Shown: positions 1-9,336 of the stretch, one piece after another | Layout of the letters: each line of letters opens with the position of its first letter | Position numbering within the stretch: the stretch's first letter is position 1 | NCBI RefSeq assembly: GCF_023195515.1 | Contig: NZ_JALPKR020000002.1 | Location: forward strand, 5,743,001-5,807,000 | Direction of reading: 5' to 3' | Origin: Variovorax sp. S12S4 | Lineage (GTDB): Bacteria; Pseudomonadota; Gammaproteobacteria; Burkholderiales; Burkholderiaceae_C | Length of the DNA stretch: 64,000 nt | Notes under the pieces: generated by a model | Database searches by the model: none | What the model was told of the DNA's origin: nothing | Seen by the model: only the letters and a program-made list of their open reading frames with translations | Position numbers and translations under genes: made by a program

Positions 1-462
1 GGCGTGAAGCTCACCGCCACGCCCGCGCAGCACTTCTCGGGCCGCACGCTGACCGACAGGGACCGCACGCTGTGGGCCTCATGGGTAGTGCAAAGCGGCG
101 ACCAGCGCATCTTCTACAGCGGCGACTCCGGCTACTTTCCGGGCTTCAAGCAGATCGGCGAGCGCTTCGGCGGCTTCGACCTGGCACTGATGGAAAACGG
201 CGCCTACGACGCCTACTGGCCCGCAGTGCACATGACGCCCGAGCAGAGCGTGCAAGCCTTCGAAGACCTGCGCGGCAAGGTGCTCTATTCGGTGCACAAC
301 ACCACGTTCGATCTTGCCTTTCACACGTGGCACGATCCGCTGGACCGCATCGCCAACCTGTCGCAGGCCAGGAAGATCGAGCTCGCGACGCCGGTGATCG
401 GCGAAGTGCTCACGGTGGGCAAGGCCCGCACCAACGTGCGCTGGTGGGAAGGTCTGAAGTAA
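1..462 (+). CDS. MBL-fold metallo-hydrolase, C-terminal part (cut by window start)
   Basis: The reading frame is open from the first base, so the N-terminus with the main HxHxDH metal motif lies outside the window. What remains (about 153 residues) has the layout of an NAPE-PLD/UlaG-like metallo-beta-lactamase-fold hydrolase: a strand ending in YSGDSGYFPGF, where the Asp is the expected bridging metal ligand, then ALMENGAYD, a conserved HMTPEQSVQAF stretch, and a late HNTTFDLAFHTWHDP segment that supplies the last His ligand. The GTG at base 4 is an internal codon, not a start. The substrate cannot be told from this fragment. It converges on the small membrane protein gene that ends 16 bases further on. 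Confidence 0.8.
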   Translation, partial: GVKLTATPAQHFSGRTLTDRDRTLWASWVVQSGDQRIFYSGDSGYFPGFKQIGERFGGFDLALMENGAYDAYWPAVHMTPEQSVQAFEDLRGKVLYSVHNTTFDLAFHTWHDPLDRIANLSQARKIELATPVIGEVLTVGKARTNVRWWEGLK

Positions 463-477
463 GGCGCTGCCGCAGGC

Positions 478-666
478 CTAGCCGCGTTCCTTGCGCTCGC
501 GCGCCCGGCGCTGCTGCCGGGTTTCGTTGGCCTGCGCCGCAATGCGCTCTTTCTCCCGCTTCTTGGCCCCTCGCTTCAGGCGCATGTGGCGGCCGAACCA
601 GAAGCTGCCAAGGCCCGTGACCACCGCGATCGCGAGGCCGATGGTGCTGATGTCGATGCCGCCCAT
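478..666 (-). CDS. Small single-pass membrane protein, unknown function
   Basis: A 62-residue protein that starts at an ATG overlapping the parC stop codon as TGATG, so it is probably translated by coupling to parC. A GTG one codon upstream is an alternative start. An N-terminal hydrophobic segment (about residues 4-24, IDISTIGLAIAVVTGLGSFW) is followed by a very basic tail with many Lys, Arg and Gln residues, suggesting one membrane pass with a cytoplasmic positive tail. I recognise no family and assign no function. The coupling and typical codon use make it likely to be real. Confidence 0.6.
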   Translation of the reverse strand: MGGIDISTIGLAIAVVTGLGSFWFGRHMRLKRGAKKREKERIAAQANETRQQRRARERKERG

Positions 667-3062
667 CACAGAACCCGCACGATGCTCGTCGGCTTGAAGC
701 CGAGGTCGGCCGCCTTGCCCTTGCGCGCGCGGCTGCCGCGCGCGTTGTTGAGCGTGCGGATCTCCAGGGTTTCGTCGCGCTCCTTGCCGCCGCGGCCAAT
801 GCCTTCGATCTTCACGCTGCGCGTGTAGGCCGCGGCGCCAGCGAGCGTGTCCTTCGCGTCGAGGTCGATCAGCGTCAAACCGCGGCCGCCCTTCGGCAGG
901 CTCTTCAGCTCGGCGATGTCGAAGGTCAGGATGCGGCCGCCGGTGGAGGCGCAGGCCACGTGCGTGGCGGCTGGCATCGGCTCGGCGCCGCTCGCACCGC
1001 CCACCAGAGAGGGACGGCAGAGCTGCTCGCCTTCGCCCACGTCGATGAAGGCCTTGCCGCCGCGCTGGCGCGACATCATGTTTTCAACGGTGGCGATGAA
1101 GCCGTAGCCGCCGGTGTTGGCCAGCAGCACGCTCGCGCCCACCGGGCCGGCAAAGAAGTGCGTGACGTGCGTGCCGGCGTCCAGCTCGATGAGCGTGGTC
1201 ACCGGCTGGCCGTCGCCGCGAGCGCCGGGCAGCGAGGCCACGGGCACGGTGTACACGCGCACGGTCTTGTCCTTGGCGCTGCCGAACACCAGCAGCGTGT
1301 CGACACTGCGGCACTCGAAGGCGCCGTAGAGTGCGTCGCCGGACTTGAAGCTGTATTCGGGCGTGGCCGAACCGTTGCCCGCCGCCTTCTCGCTGGCCCA
1401 GCCCTTCTGTGCGCGGACCCAGCCCTTTTGCGAAACGATGACCGTGACGGGTTCGTCGACCACTTTCACTTCAGCTACGGCTCGCTTCTCGGCCTGGATC
1501 AGCGTGCGGCGCGGGTCTTCGAAGGTCTTGGCGTCGGCTTCGATTTCCTTCACCAGAAGCCGGCGCAGGGCCGCGGGGCTGCCCAGGATGTCTTCGAGCT
1601 TTTTCTGCTCGTCGCGCAGGCCCTTGAGCTCCTGCTCGATCTTGATGGCTTCGAGCCGTGCGAGTTGGCGCAGGCGAATTTCAAGAATGTCTTCGGCCTG
1701 GCGCTCGCTGAGGTTGAAGCGCGCAATGAGTGCGGCCTTCGGATCTTCCGCCGCGCGGATGATGGCGATCACCTCGTCGATGTTCAGCAGCACCAGCTGC
1801 CGGCCCTCGAGAATGTGAATGCGCTCGAGCACCTTGTTCAGGCGGTGGCGCGAGCGCTTCTCGACGGTGATTTCGCGGAACGCGATCCACTCGTTGAGCA
1901 TCTGGCGCAGCGACTTCTGCGTCGGCTTGCCGTCGATGCCCACCATCGTGAGATTGATCGGCGACGAGGTTTCGAGCGAGGTTTGCGCGAGCAGCGTGGT
2001 AATGAACTCTTCCTGGCTGATGCGCGAAGTCTTGGGCTCGAACACCAGGCGCACGGCGGCGTCCTTGCTCGACTCGTCGCGCACCACGTCGAGCACCGAC
2101 AGCATCGCGGCCTTGAGCTGCGTCTGCTCGGCACTCAAGGCCTTCTTGCCGGCCTTCACCTTCGGGTTGGTGATTTCCTCGATTTCCTCGAGCACCTTCT
2201 GCGTGCTGACGCCCGGGGGCAGCTCGTTGACCACCAACTGCCACTGGCCGCGTGCGAGGTCTTCGATCTTCCAGCGCGCGCGCACCTTCAGCGAGCCGCG
2301 GCCGGTGCGGTAGGCATCGGCAATGTCGCCGGGGCCGCTGATGATCTGCGCGCCGCCCGGGTAGTCGGGGCCAGGCACGATCTGCAGCAGCTCTTCTTCG
2401 CTGAGCTTGCCGTTCGACTTGATCAGCGCCACGCAGGCGTCTGCAATCTCGCGCAGGTTGTGGCTCGGGATTTCGGTGGCCAGTCCCACCGCGATGCCGC
2501 TCGCGCCGTTGAGCAAGGTGAAGGGCAAGCGCGCGGGCAACAGGCGCGGCTCTTCGGTGCTGCCGTCGTAGTTGGGAATGAAGTCGACCGTGCCTTCGTC
2601 GATCTCGTCGAGCAGCAGGCTGGTGATGCGGGCCAGGCGCGCTTCGGTGTAGCGCATGGCCGCGGCGCCGTCGCCGTCGCGGCTGCCGAAGTTGCCCTGC
2701 CCGTCAACCAGCGGATAGCGCTGCGAAAAGTCTTGCGCCATGCGCACCAGCGCGTCGTACGCCGCCTGGTCGCTGTGCGGGTGGAAGCGGCCCAGCACGT
2801 CGCCAACCACGCGCGCACTCTTGACGGGCTTGGCACCCACGGTGCCGTTGGTGCCGCCAAAGCCCAGACCCATGCGCGACATCGAATAGAGAATGCGCCG
2901 CTGTACTGGCTTCTGGCCGTCGGACACATCGGGCAGCGCGCGGCCCTTGACCACGCTGAGCGCGTATTCGAGATAGGCGGTTTGCGCGTAGTCGGCAAGG
3001 GTAAGAGTGGTGTCGCCGTCGGTGGGACCCTGGAGATCGAGCGGAGGTTGGGTGTCGTCCAT
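666..3062 (-). CDS. parC: DNA topoisomerase IV subunit A
   Basis: 798 residues, the usual size for ParC. Topoisomerase IV decatenates daughter chromosomes and relaxes supercoils; ParC is the breakage-reunion subunit working with ParE. The N-terminal winged-helix region carries the active-site Tyr138 in [10 protein letters not shown]. The quinolone-determining segment reads [16 protein letters not shown]: residue 97 is Ser where GyrA/ParC proteins usually have Gly (HPHGD), and the position equal to E. coli Ser80 is Gln99. The tower and coiled-coil region follows, then a degenerate C-terminal blade domain. It is the fourth gene of a leftward run starting at parE, 46 bases after the kelch gene. 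Confidence 0.96.
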   Translation of the reverse strand: MDDTQPPLDLQGPTDGDTTLTLADYAQTAYLEYALSVVKGRALPDVSDGQKPVQRRILYSMSRMGLGFGGTNGTVGAKPVKSARVVGDVLGRFHPHSDQAAYDALVRMAQDFSQRYPLVDGQGNFGSRDGDGAAAMRYTEARLARITSLLLDEIDEGTVDFIPNYDGSTEEPRLLPARLPFTLLNGASGIAVGLATEIPSHNLREIADACVALIKSNGKLSEEELLQIVPGPDYPGGAQIISGPGDIADAYRTGRGSLKVRARWKIEDLARGQWQLVVNELPPGVSTQKVLEEIEEITNPKVKAGKKALSAEQTQLKAAMLSVLDVVRDESSKDAAVRLVFEPKTSRISQEEFITTLLAQTSLETSSPINLTMVGIDGKPTQKSLRQMLNEWIAFREITVEKRSRHRLNKVLERIHILEGRQLVLLNIDEVIAIIRAAEDPKAALIARFNLSERQAEDILEIRLRQLARLEAIKIEQELKGLRDEQKKLEDILGSPAALRRLLVKEIEADAKTFEDPRRTLIQAEKRAVAEVKVVDEPVTVIVSQKGWVRAQKGWASEKAAGNGSATPEYSFKSGDALYGAFECRSVDTLLVFGSAKDKTVRVYTVPVASLPGARGDGQPVTTLIELDAGTHVTHFFAGPVGASVLLANTGGYGFIATVENMMSRQRGGKAFIDVGEGEQLCRPSLVGGASGAEPMPAATHVACASTGGRILTFDIAELKSLPKGGRGLTLIDLDAKDTLAGAAAYTRSVKIEGIGRGGKERDETLEIRTLNNARGSRARKGKAADLGFKPTSIVRVL

Positions 3063-3108
3063 GGAGAAGAGAGAAAGAGAAACAGTTGCTGGCTGTGCGC
3101 TTGCGCGC

Positions 3109-4230
3109 TCAGCCTAGTGTGAAAGCCTCATGCACCGCGGACTGCACGGAGCCGCCGAGCACCGCGCCGCCGCCGGCCACATAGATCCAGTCGCCAATCA
3201 CCGCGGCGCCGACGGCGTGGCGCGGGGTGGTCATCGGCGCATGGCGCTGCCAGGTGTCGGCCGCGGGGTCGTAGCTTTCCATCTGGCCGAACACCTTGGC
3301 TTGGCGCGGCACCCCGCCCACGAGGAACCCGCCCTCTCCGCCCATGGCGAAAAGGCGGCCCCGGTAGACCACGAGGCCGTGTCCAGAGCGCGCGGTGGGC
3401 AGCGGTGCGCGCGGCTCCCACGTGTCGCGCGCGGGCAGGTAGACGTGGTGCAGGTCGGTGTTGTATTCGAAGGTGTTGAAGCGCCCGCCAATCACGTGGA
3501 TCTGGCCGCCATGCGCCACGCAGCCGACATGGTCGCGTGCGCCGGGCAGCGGCTTGCGGGCGCTCCAGCGGTCGGCTTTCGGGTCGTACACCTCGTGCCA
3601 GCCGACGCTCGCGCGCTCGGCCGCGGGCTCGGAGGCGCCGCCAATCAGGTGCAGTTGACCGTCCAGCATCACGGCGGCGGCCGCGCCGCGCGGGCGCGGC
3701 AACGGCGCGATGGCGGTCCAGCGGTTGGCCGCTATTTCGTAGACGTAGGCGTTGGTGTCGGAGCGGCGGTTCTGCTCGACGAAGCCGCCGAGTGCATAGA
3801 CGCGGCCCTCGTCGGCCGCCACCGCCACATGATTGGCGCCGCGCGGCAGCGGCGCGCCATCGAGCCAGCGGTCGGCCTTCGGGTCGTAGATGTGGTGGTA
3901 GTCGCGGTTCACGGCGCCTTCGCCATAGCCGCCGACCACGTGCATGCGGCCCTGCGCCGCGGTGGCCCAGGCCATCTCGCTGCGCGGAATCGGCAGGGCT
4001 GCGCGCGGCATCCAGCGGCCGGCAGGTCCGGCCGGCGCGGGGCTGTCCGTCACGCGTTGCGCCTCCTGCTCGGGCGTCATGTGATGCGGCACGCCGCCTT
4101 GCAGCCGCGCATACGGCTCTTTCGACGAAGGCACCGCCGGCAGCGTGTCGTGCGAGGCCGCATGCTGCGCGCGCGCAGCGCCGCCCACCGCGCAAGCGGC
4201 GGTCGCAAGAACAAAGCGTCGGCGTTGCAT
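3109..4230 (-). CDS. Kelch-repeat protein with Tat-type signal
   Basis: 373 residues from the chosen ATG, which follows a clear GGAGGA ribosome-binding site; an in-frame ATG 42 bases upstream would add a non-signal extension. The N-terminus [17 protein letters not shown] has the twin-arginine and hydrophobic-core layout of a Tat signal ending near ARA-Q, so the protein is probably exported folded. The rest is a run of about six kelch repeats with the typical GG doublets followed by spaced Tyr and Trp (for example [47 protein letters not shown]), predicting a beta-propeller. Ligand or enzyme activity is unknown. It lies between the lytic transglycosylase gene and parC in one transcription direction. 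Confidence 0.85.
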   Translation of the reverse strand: MQRRRFVLATAACAVGGAARAQHAASHDTLPAVPSSKEPYARLQGGVPHHMTPEQEAQRVTDSPAPAGPAGRWMPRAALPIPRSEMAWATAAQGRMHVVGGYGEGAVNRDYHHIYDPKADRWLDGAPLPRGANHVAVAADEGRVYALGGFVEQNRRSDTNAYVYEIAANRWTAIAPLPRPRGAAAAVMLDGQLHLIGGASEPAAERASVGWHEVYDPKADRWSARKPLPGARDHVGCVAHGGQIHVIGGRFNTFEYNTDLHHVYLPARDTWEPRAPLPTARSGHGLVVYRGRLFAMGGEGGFLVGGVPRQAKVFGQMESYDPAADTWQRHAPMTTPRHAVGAAVIGDWIYVAGGGAVLGGSVQSAVHEAFTLG

Positions 4231-4271
4231 GAAGGACTCCTCCATCGACGAATAAAAGCGGGGACTCGGCA

Positions 4272-5168
4272 TCAGGACACCGGCGTTTCCGCGACGCCGT
4301 CCGGCACCGCCGGCTGCTCGGAAGCCTCGGGCATGGCCGGCATGCTGCTTGGCGAGTCGGACGGCATGTTGCCACGGCCCATCGCCCCGCCCTTTGGAAC
4401 CACCAGTTCCATGCGGATGCGGCCCGGCGCCTTGCCGCCGCGCACGCCGCTCGCGCTGCCGCCGCCATCCGCCGCCAACGCTGCCGATGGCTTCAGGTAC
4501 GCATAGAGCCGCAGCACCGTCTGCACGTAGTTCTGCGTTTCCTTGTAGTTCGGGATCTTGTTGCCCGCGCGCTGCACGGCGCCCTCGCCGGCGTTGTAGG
4601 CGGCAAGCGCCAGCTCGATCTGGCCCGGGAACATCGCGATCAGGTCGCGCAGGTAGCGGGAGCCGGCGGCAATGTTGATGCGCGGATCGAACAGCTTCTT
4701 CTCGATGGTGCCGCGCTTGTCCGCCGCAACACCGTAGCGCTGCGCGGTGGCCGGCATGAGCTGCATGAGTCCCATCGCGCCCTTGGGCGAAACGGCCTGC
4801 GCGTCGAAGCCCGATTCGGTGGCGATGAGCGCCTGCAGCAGTTCGTAGTCGATCGAATGCTTGTTCGACGCATCGCGCAGCGCGGCCTTCGCAGTCTTGT
4901 AGCTCGGCGAGGCTTCGAAGAGCGCAAGCAAGGTCTGCGATGCCGGCGGCACCTTGCCGTCGAGCTTGCGCCCGCCTCGGCCGAGCGGCGAAATTCCCTT
5001 GGCCGTGTCGAAGCTCTGCCCGCCGCGAAAGAAGAGCTGGTAGCGCTCGTCGATCTTCTCGGAGGCGAAGTGCGCAACGCCCTTGCTGTCGATGTAGCCG
5101 TAGATGTCAGCGGCGTGCGCAAGCCCCTGCTGCGTGCACAGCAGCAAGGCCAGGAGCAACGGACGCAT
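4272..5168 (-). CDS. Lytic transglycosylase, SLT domain with DUF4124-like N-terminus
   Basis: 298 residues with a Sec signal peptide (MRPLLLALLLCTQQGLAHA). A short DUF4124-like region (DIYGYIDSKGVAHFASEK) precedes the SLT catalytic domain. The catalytic acid is probably Glu118 in LIATESGFD, followed by the GAMGLMQLMPATAQRYGV signature and the ALAAYNAGEGAV motif typical of Slt/MltC-like enzymes. It should cleave the glycosidic bond of murein to give 1,6-anhydromuropeptides in the periplasm. The C-terminal 60 residues are Gly/Pro/Ala-rich and low complexity. The start was chosen at the ATG giving a signal peptide; upstream in-frame sequence belongs to the end of parE. It sits 26 bases after parE. 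Confidence 0.9.
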   Translation of the reverse strand: MRPLLLALLLCTQQGLAHAADIYGYIDSKGVAHFASEKIDERYQLFFRGGQSFDTAKGISPLGRGGRKLDGKVPPASQTLLALFEASPSYKTAKAALRDASNKHSIDYELLQALIATESGFDAQAVSPKGAMGLMQLMPATAQRYGVAADKRGTIEKKLFDPRINIAAGSRYLRDLIAMFPGQIELALAAYNAGEGAVQRAGNKIPNYKETQNYVQTVLRLYAYLKPSAALAADGGGSASGVRGGKAPGRIRMELVVPKGGAMGRGNMPSDSPSSMPAMPEASEQPAVPDGVAETPVS

Positions 5169-5194
5169 GAAATCTGAAATTTTCACGAGGGTGG

Positions 5195-7192
5195 TCAAAC
5201 ATCGATATCGACATCGTCGGCGCGCAGTTCCATGAGTTCGCGCCGCGCGGCTGCCTCGCCCTTGCCCATGAGCTTGGTGATCTCCCCTTGGGTGGACGTG
5301 AAGTCGAAGCGCCCCAGCTGTACCTTCATGAGGCGCCGGGTATCCGGATTGAGCGTGGTTTCCCACAATTGTTCCGCGCTCATTTCGCCCAGGCCCTTGA
5401 AGCGGCTGATGCTCCAGGCGCCTTCGCGCACGCCGTCCTTGCGCAATTTGTCGAGTGTGGCGGTCAGTTCGCCTTCGTCAAGCGCATAGACCTTGGAAGC
5501 CGGCTTCTTGCCGCGCGCCGGGGCATCGACACGGAAAAGTGGCGGCTTTGCGACATACACGTGACCGGCTTCGATGAGTTTCGGAAAGTGCCGGAAAAAC
5601 AGCGTGAGCAGCAGCACCTGGATGTGCGAGCCGTCCACGTCGGCATCGGAAAGGATGCAGATCTTTCCGTAGCGCAGGCCGCTCATGTCGGGCGTGTCGT
5701 TGGGGCCGTGCGGGTCGACGCCCACGGCCACCGAGATGTCGTGGATTTCGGTGTTGGCAAAGAGCCGGTCGCGCTCCACTTCCCAGGTGTTGAGCACCTT
5801 GCCGCGCAAGGGCAGGATAGCCTGGCTTTCCTTGTCGCGGCCCATCTTGGCGCTGCCGCCGGCGGAGTCGCCCTCGACGAGGAAGACTTCGTTGTGGCTC
5901 GTGTCCTTGCTTTCGCAGTCGGTCAGCTTGCCGGGCAGCACAGCCACGCCGGAGCCCTTGCGCTTTTCGACCTTCTGGCCGGCGCGCTGGCGCGTTTGCG
6001 CGGCCTTGATGGCGAGCTCGGCGAGCTTCTTGCCGTAGTCGACGTGCTGGTTGAGCCACAGCTCGAGCGCGGGGCGCACGAAGCTCGACACCAGCCGCAC
6101 CGCGTCGCGCGAGTTGAGGCGTTCCTTGATCTGGCCCTGGAACTGCGGATCGAGCACCTTGGCGCTCAGCACATACGAAGCGCGTGCGAACACGTCTTCG
6201 GGCAAGAGCTTTACGCCCTTGGGCAGCAGCGAATGCAGTTCGATGAAGCCCTTCACCGCGGTGAAGAGGCCGTCGCGCAGGCCGCTTTCATGCGTGCCGC
6301 CGGCGCTGGTGGGAATGAGGTTGACGTAGCTCTCGCGTACCGGCTGGCCGTCTTCGGTGAAGGCGACGCACCAGTCGGCGCCCTCGCCTTCGGCGAAGTT
6401 GTCGGCATTCTTGTCGGCATGGCCGCTGCCTTCGAACAGCGGAATCACCGGGTCGCCGTTGAGCGTCTGCATCAGGTAGTCGCTCAGGCCGCCCTTGTAG
6501 AGCCACTGCTGGGTTTCCTTGGTCTTCTCGACCGTGAGCGTGACGCTCACGCCTGGCATGAGCACTGCCTTGCTGCGCAAGAGATGCGTGAGCTCGCTCA
6601 TCGGGAGCGCGGCGGTCTCGAAATACTTGGCGTCAGGCCAGGCGCGCACGGTGGTGCCCTGCTTGCGTTCGCCGGCTTCGAGCTTGCGGATTTCGAGCGC
6701 CTCGATCACATCGCCGGCGCTGAAGGCCAGCCTGGCCACGGAGCCTTCGCGGTGCGAAGTGACTTCGAGCCGCTTCGACAGCGCATTGGTGACCGACACA
6801 CCCACGCCGTGCAGGCCGCCCGAGAAGCTGTAGGCGCCGCCGGAGCCTTTGTCGAACTTGCCGCCCGCATGCAGCCGGGTGTAGACCAGCTCGATCACGG
6901 GGGCCTTTTCTTCGGGGTGCAAGCCAAAGGGAATGCCGCGGCCGTCGTCCTCGACGCTGACCGAGTTGTCGGCGTGCAGGGTGACCTTGATCTTCTTGCC
7001 GTGGCCGGCCAACGCCTCGTCGGCAGCGTTGTCCAGCACCTCCTGGATGATGTGCAGCGGGTTGTCGGTCCGGGTGTACATGCCCGGGCGCTGCTTCACG
7101 GGCTCGAGGCCCTTGAGCACGCGGATGGAACCTTCCGAGTACCCGGAGGACGCGGACGATGAACTGGGGGGAGTCTTGGGGGGAGTCGCCAT
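5195..7192 (-). CDS. parE: DNA topoisomerase IV subunit B
   Basis: 665 residues, the right length for ParE. It is the ATPase subunit partner of ParC. The GHKL ATP-binding domain carries EVLDNAADEA (residues 51-60) and the Gly-rich lid GGLHGVGVSVTNALS. The TOPRIM domain begins near residue 435 with VEGDSAGGSAKMGRD, then PLRGKVLN and DADVDGSHI, the metal-binding Asp pair. It is the first gene of the leftward parE - transglycosylase - kelch - parC run. A TACAAT hexamer ends 8 bases before the ATG and there is no Shine-Dalgarno between, so the mRNA may be leaderless. Confidence 0.97.
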   Translation of the reverse strand: MATPPKTPPSSSSASSGYSEGSIRVLKGLEPVKQRPGMYTRTDNPLHIIQEVLDNAADEALAGHGKKIKVTLHADNSVSVEDDGRGIPFGLHPEEKAPVIELVYTRLHAGGKFDKGSGGAYSFSGGLHGVGVSVTNALSKRLEVTSHREGSVARLAFSAGDVIEALEIRKLEAGERKQGTTVRAWPDAKYFETAALPMSELTHLLRSKAVLMPGVSVTLTVEKTKETQQWLYKGGLSDYLMQTLNGDPVIPLFEGSGHADKNADNFAEGEGADWCVAFTEDGQPVRESYVNLIPTSAGGTHESGLRDGLFTAVKGFIELHSLLPKGVKLLPEDVFARASYVLSAKVLDPQFQGQIKERLNSRDAVRLVSSFVRPALELWLNQHVDYGKKLAELAIKAAQTRQRAGQKVEKRKGSGVAVLPGKLTDCESKDTSHNEVFLVEGDSAGGSAKMGRDKESQAILPLRGKVLNTWEVERDRLFANTEIHDISVAVGVDPHGPNDTPDMSGLRYGKICILSDADVDGSHIQVLLLTLFFRHFPKLIEAGHVYVAKPPLFRVDAPARGKKPASKVYALDEGELTATLDKLRKDGVREGAWSISRFKGLGEMSAEQLWETTLNPDTRRLMKVQLGRFDFTSTQGEITKLMGKGEAAARRELMELRADDVDIDV

Positions 7193-7200
7193 GGGGGCGG

Positions 7201-7206
7201 ATTGTA
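7201..7206 (-). promoter_or_regulatory. Candidate -10 box for parE, start-proximal
   Basis: On the minus strand the hexamer reads TACAAT and is separated from the parE ATG by 8 bases (CCGCCCCC), with no purine-rich ribosome-binding site. No good TTGACA-like -35 is seen at the expected spacing. If it is the real -10, transcription would start at or next to the ATG. Confidence 0.35.
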
Positions 7207-7282
7207 GTCAGTCGATGCGAAATGACTGGATACCCATACAGGAACACCGCCCCAGCCCGGTCGGCGGCCCACCCGCCCGGAC

Positions 7283-7744
7283 TTACTTGTCGACGATGAC
7301 CTGGCCCGCGTAGGCGAGCCAGCCCATTTCGGATCGGGCCTTCTCGGGCGCTTCGAGATTGAGAACGATGCTCCCGACCGCCAGCCCGAACGAGGGCGAC
7401 ATGCGCACGTACTTCGTCTCTCCGTCTGCCAGCGGCACTTCGAGCGTCTTGCGCAGGTCGCTGGTCGTGGCGGCCTGGTAGGTGCCCGCGGGACGGTCCA
7501 CGAAGAAGAAGCTGCCGGGCTTCGAGGAGCCGACGCCGAATTTGTCGATGCGGACGCCAGGCTGCAGCGCTGCGCCGAAAGGACCCGCGGCACGGAAGAA
7601 ATAGATGCGGCCGTTGCCCGGCTTGAGCTTGGGGATGACGTTGCCCATCTCCTGGAACTTGGGGCCGCTCGGGGTGCTGGCGCAGCCGGCAACCGCAAGC
7701 GCGAGCACCGAGAGGGCGGCGAACTTCAGGACGGTTCTTCTCAT
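7283..7744 (-). CDS. DUF2846-type lipoprotein
   Basis: 153 residues from the ATG that gives a lipoprotein signal: MRRTVLKFAALSVLALAVAGC, with Cys21 as the predicted lipidated residue. Upstream in-frame codons give no signal peptide and were excluded. The body (NGRIYFFRAAG, FVDRPAGTYQ, KYVRMS, GWLAYAGQVIVDK) looks like the DUF2846 family of small outer-membrane or periplasmic lipoproteins, whose function is not known. It is transcribed leftward away from the MFS gene; the shared 186-base region holds a TGTAA-N4-TTACA inverted repeat. Confidence 0.75.
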   Translation of the reverse strand: MRRTVLKFAALSVLALAVAGCASTPSGPKFQEMGNVIPKLKPGNGRIYFFRAAGPFGAALQPGVRIDKFGVGSSKPGSFFFVDRPAGTYQAATTSDLRKTLEVPLADGETKYVRMSPSFGLAVGSIVLNLEAPEKARSEMGWLAYAGQVIVDK

Positions 7745-7786
7745 GAGTCGGGATCCTTGCAGGCAGTGGCGTGGAGGAAGCGCAAA

Positions 7787-7800
7787 TGTAACCAATTACA
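7787..7800. repeat. Inverted repeat TGTAA-CCAA-TTACA in divergent promoter region
   Basis: A perfect 5-base inverted repeat with a 4-base spacer in the A+T-richer part of the gap between the DUF2846 lipoprotein (leftward) and the MFS transporter (rightward), 43 bases before the lipoprotein ATG. Its place suits an operator for a dimeric regulator, but no regulator gene is adjacent. Confidence 0.35.
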
Positions 7801-7929
7801 AGCAAAATCCGGCAAGAGACGCGTCGCTGCTTTGATGCGTACGGCGCATCGATCTGGCCCCAACAAATCATCAATGGCCTTTGCCCCCGCGCCACCCTGC
7901 CCAAGTAGCAAATCGGTACATTCAAAGGC

Positions 7930-9152
7930 ATGCAAGCCTCTTCCCCCACTCTCTCGGTCAAGCAGGTGCTGATCTGCGGCGCCATGATCGTCACGCTCTC
8001 GATGGGCATCCGCCACGGCTTCGGGCTCTGGCTGCAGCCCATTACTCAGGCGCAGGACTGGAGCCGCCAGACCTTCTCGTTCGCGCTTGCGGTGCAGAAC
8101 CTCTCGTGGGGCATCTTCGGCGTGTTCGCGGGCATGGTGGCCGACCGCTTCGGGGCATTCCGGGTCCTTGTGGCGGGCACGGTGTTCTATGCGCTGGGCC
8201 TTTTGGGCATGGCGTATTCGCCCACCCCCTGCTGTTCACCTTGAGCGCCGGCGTGCTGATCGGCGCGGCGCAGGCGGGCACGACCTATGCCGTCGTCTAT
8301 GGCGTGATCGGGCGCCAGATTCCGGCCGAGCGGCGCTCGTGGGCCATGGGCGTTGCCGCGGCCGCGGGCTCGTTCGGGCAGTTCCTGATGGCGCCGATCG
8401 AAGGCCGCTTGATCGGCCACCTGGGCTGGCAAACCGCGCTGGCGGTGGTGGCCGTGCTGGTGCTGGTGATCGTGCCGCTGGCCTTCGGCCTGCGTGAGCC
8501 GCGGCAAGGGGCCTTGGCCGGGCACCGCGAGCAATCGGTGCTGCAGGCGGTCGGCGAGGCGTTCCGCTACCCGAGCTTCGGCCTGCTGATGGCGGGTTAT
8601 TTCGTATGCGGCTTCCAGCTGGCATTCATCGGCATCCACATGCCGACCTATCTGCGCGACCAGAAACTGCCGGTGGAAGTGGCCGGCTATGCGCTGGCGC
8701 TGATCGGGCTCTTCAATGTGTTCGGCACCTATACCGTGGGACTGCTGGGCCAGAAGCTGGCCAAGCGCAAGATCCTGGCGGCCATCTACTTTGCGCGGGC
8801 GGTCTCGATCGTGCTGTTTCTGCTGGTGCCGATCTCGCCGCTCAGCGTGTACGTTTTTTCGGCGGCCATGGGCTTTCTGTGGCTTTCGACGGTGCCCGCC
8901 ACCAACGCGATCATTGCCGGCATCTTCGGCGTGGCGCACCTTTCGATGCTCAGCGGCTTCGTGTTCCTGAGCCACCAGGTCGGCTCGTTCATCGGCGTGT
9001 GGCTTGGCGGCTACCTGTACGACACCACCGGCAGCTACGACATCGTCTGGTACATCGCGATTGCCCTCGGCGTGTTTGCTGCGCTGATCAACCTGCCGGT
9101 CAAGGAAGGCGCCATTGCGCGGGCGGCGCGCCCGGCCGTTGTGCCGGGCTGA
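7930..9152 (+). pseudogene. MFS transporter, interrupted by an apparent single-base deletion
   Basis: The ATG at 7930 opens a frame with the first three or so helices of a major facilitator transporter (GFGLWLQPITQAQDWSRQ, GMVADRFGAFRV, with the loop 2-3 motif) and stops at 8244. The rest of the protein (LLFTLSAGVLIGAAQAGTTYAVVYGV to the end) lies in the next frame with no start of its own. The join is at the C run 8225-8229: one extra C would give ...YSPTPLLFTLSAG... and an unbroken 407-residue, 12-helix protein of OFA/monocarboxylate style. Either a sequencing error or a real pseudogene; the intact codon use after the break favours error. The start follows AAAGG. Substrate unknown. Confidence 0.8.
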
Positions 9153-9174
9153 TCCAACGGCGGACAATCGCGCC

Positions 9175-9315
9175 ATGACTCCGCAAATGCGCCATCACCT
9201 TTCGCACGCCGGCTGGCTCGCTGCCGCAGTGGCGGTGCTGGGCGGCGTTTTCGCGCTTTACGTCCATCCGGACTTCCTGGTGACGCTGGTCGACCAGGTT
9301 TGGTCGTGCTTCTGA
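9175..9315 (+). CDS. 46-residue membrane peptide, unknown function
   Basis: A short frame 22 bases after the MFS stop. It encodes MTPQMRHHLSHAGWLAAAVAVLGG... with one predicted membrane helix (about residues 14-32) and a short tail ending WSCF. A GACAAT hexamer at 9163-9168 lies 6 bases before the ATG, with no Shine-Dalgarno. I do not recognise a family. It overlaps an alternative upstream TTG start of the methyltransferase, so the two may be coupled. Confidence 0.5.
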   Translation: MTPQMRHHLSHAGWLAAAVAVLGGVFALYVHPDFLVTLVDQVWSCF

Positions 9316-9336
9316 CTGCTATGAAAGACATAGCAG
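9316..9336. repeat. Perfect 8-base palindrome over the methyltransferase start
   Basis: CTGCTATG and CATAGCAG form a perfect 8-base inverted repeat with a 5-base loop (AAAGA). The ATG at 9321 lies inside the left arm, so an mRNA hairpin could mask the start codon. Similar A+T-rich TGCTA...TAGCA elements occur inside coaBC, the DUF455 gene and tsaE in this window. Confidence 0.55.

Noticed and set aside
960..3122. 720-codon open frame on the plus strand opposite parC
   Set aside because: A long antisense frame with low-complexity, His/Arg/Ala-rich translation, caused by high G+C in the third codon position of parC.
5288..7162. 624-codon open frame opposite parE
   Set aside because: Antisense shadow of parE; no domain or ribosome-binding site.
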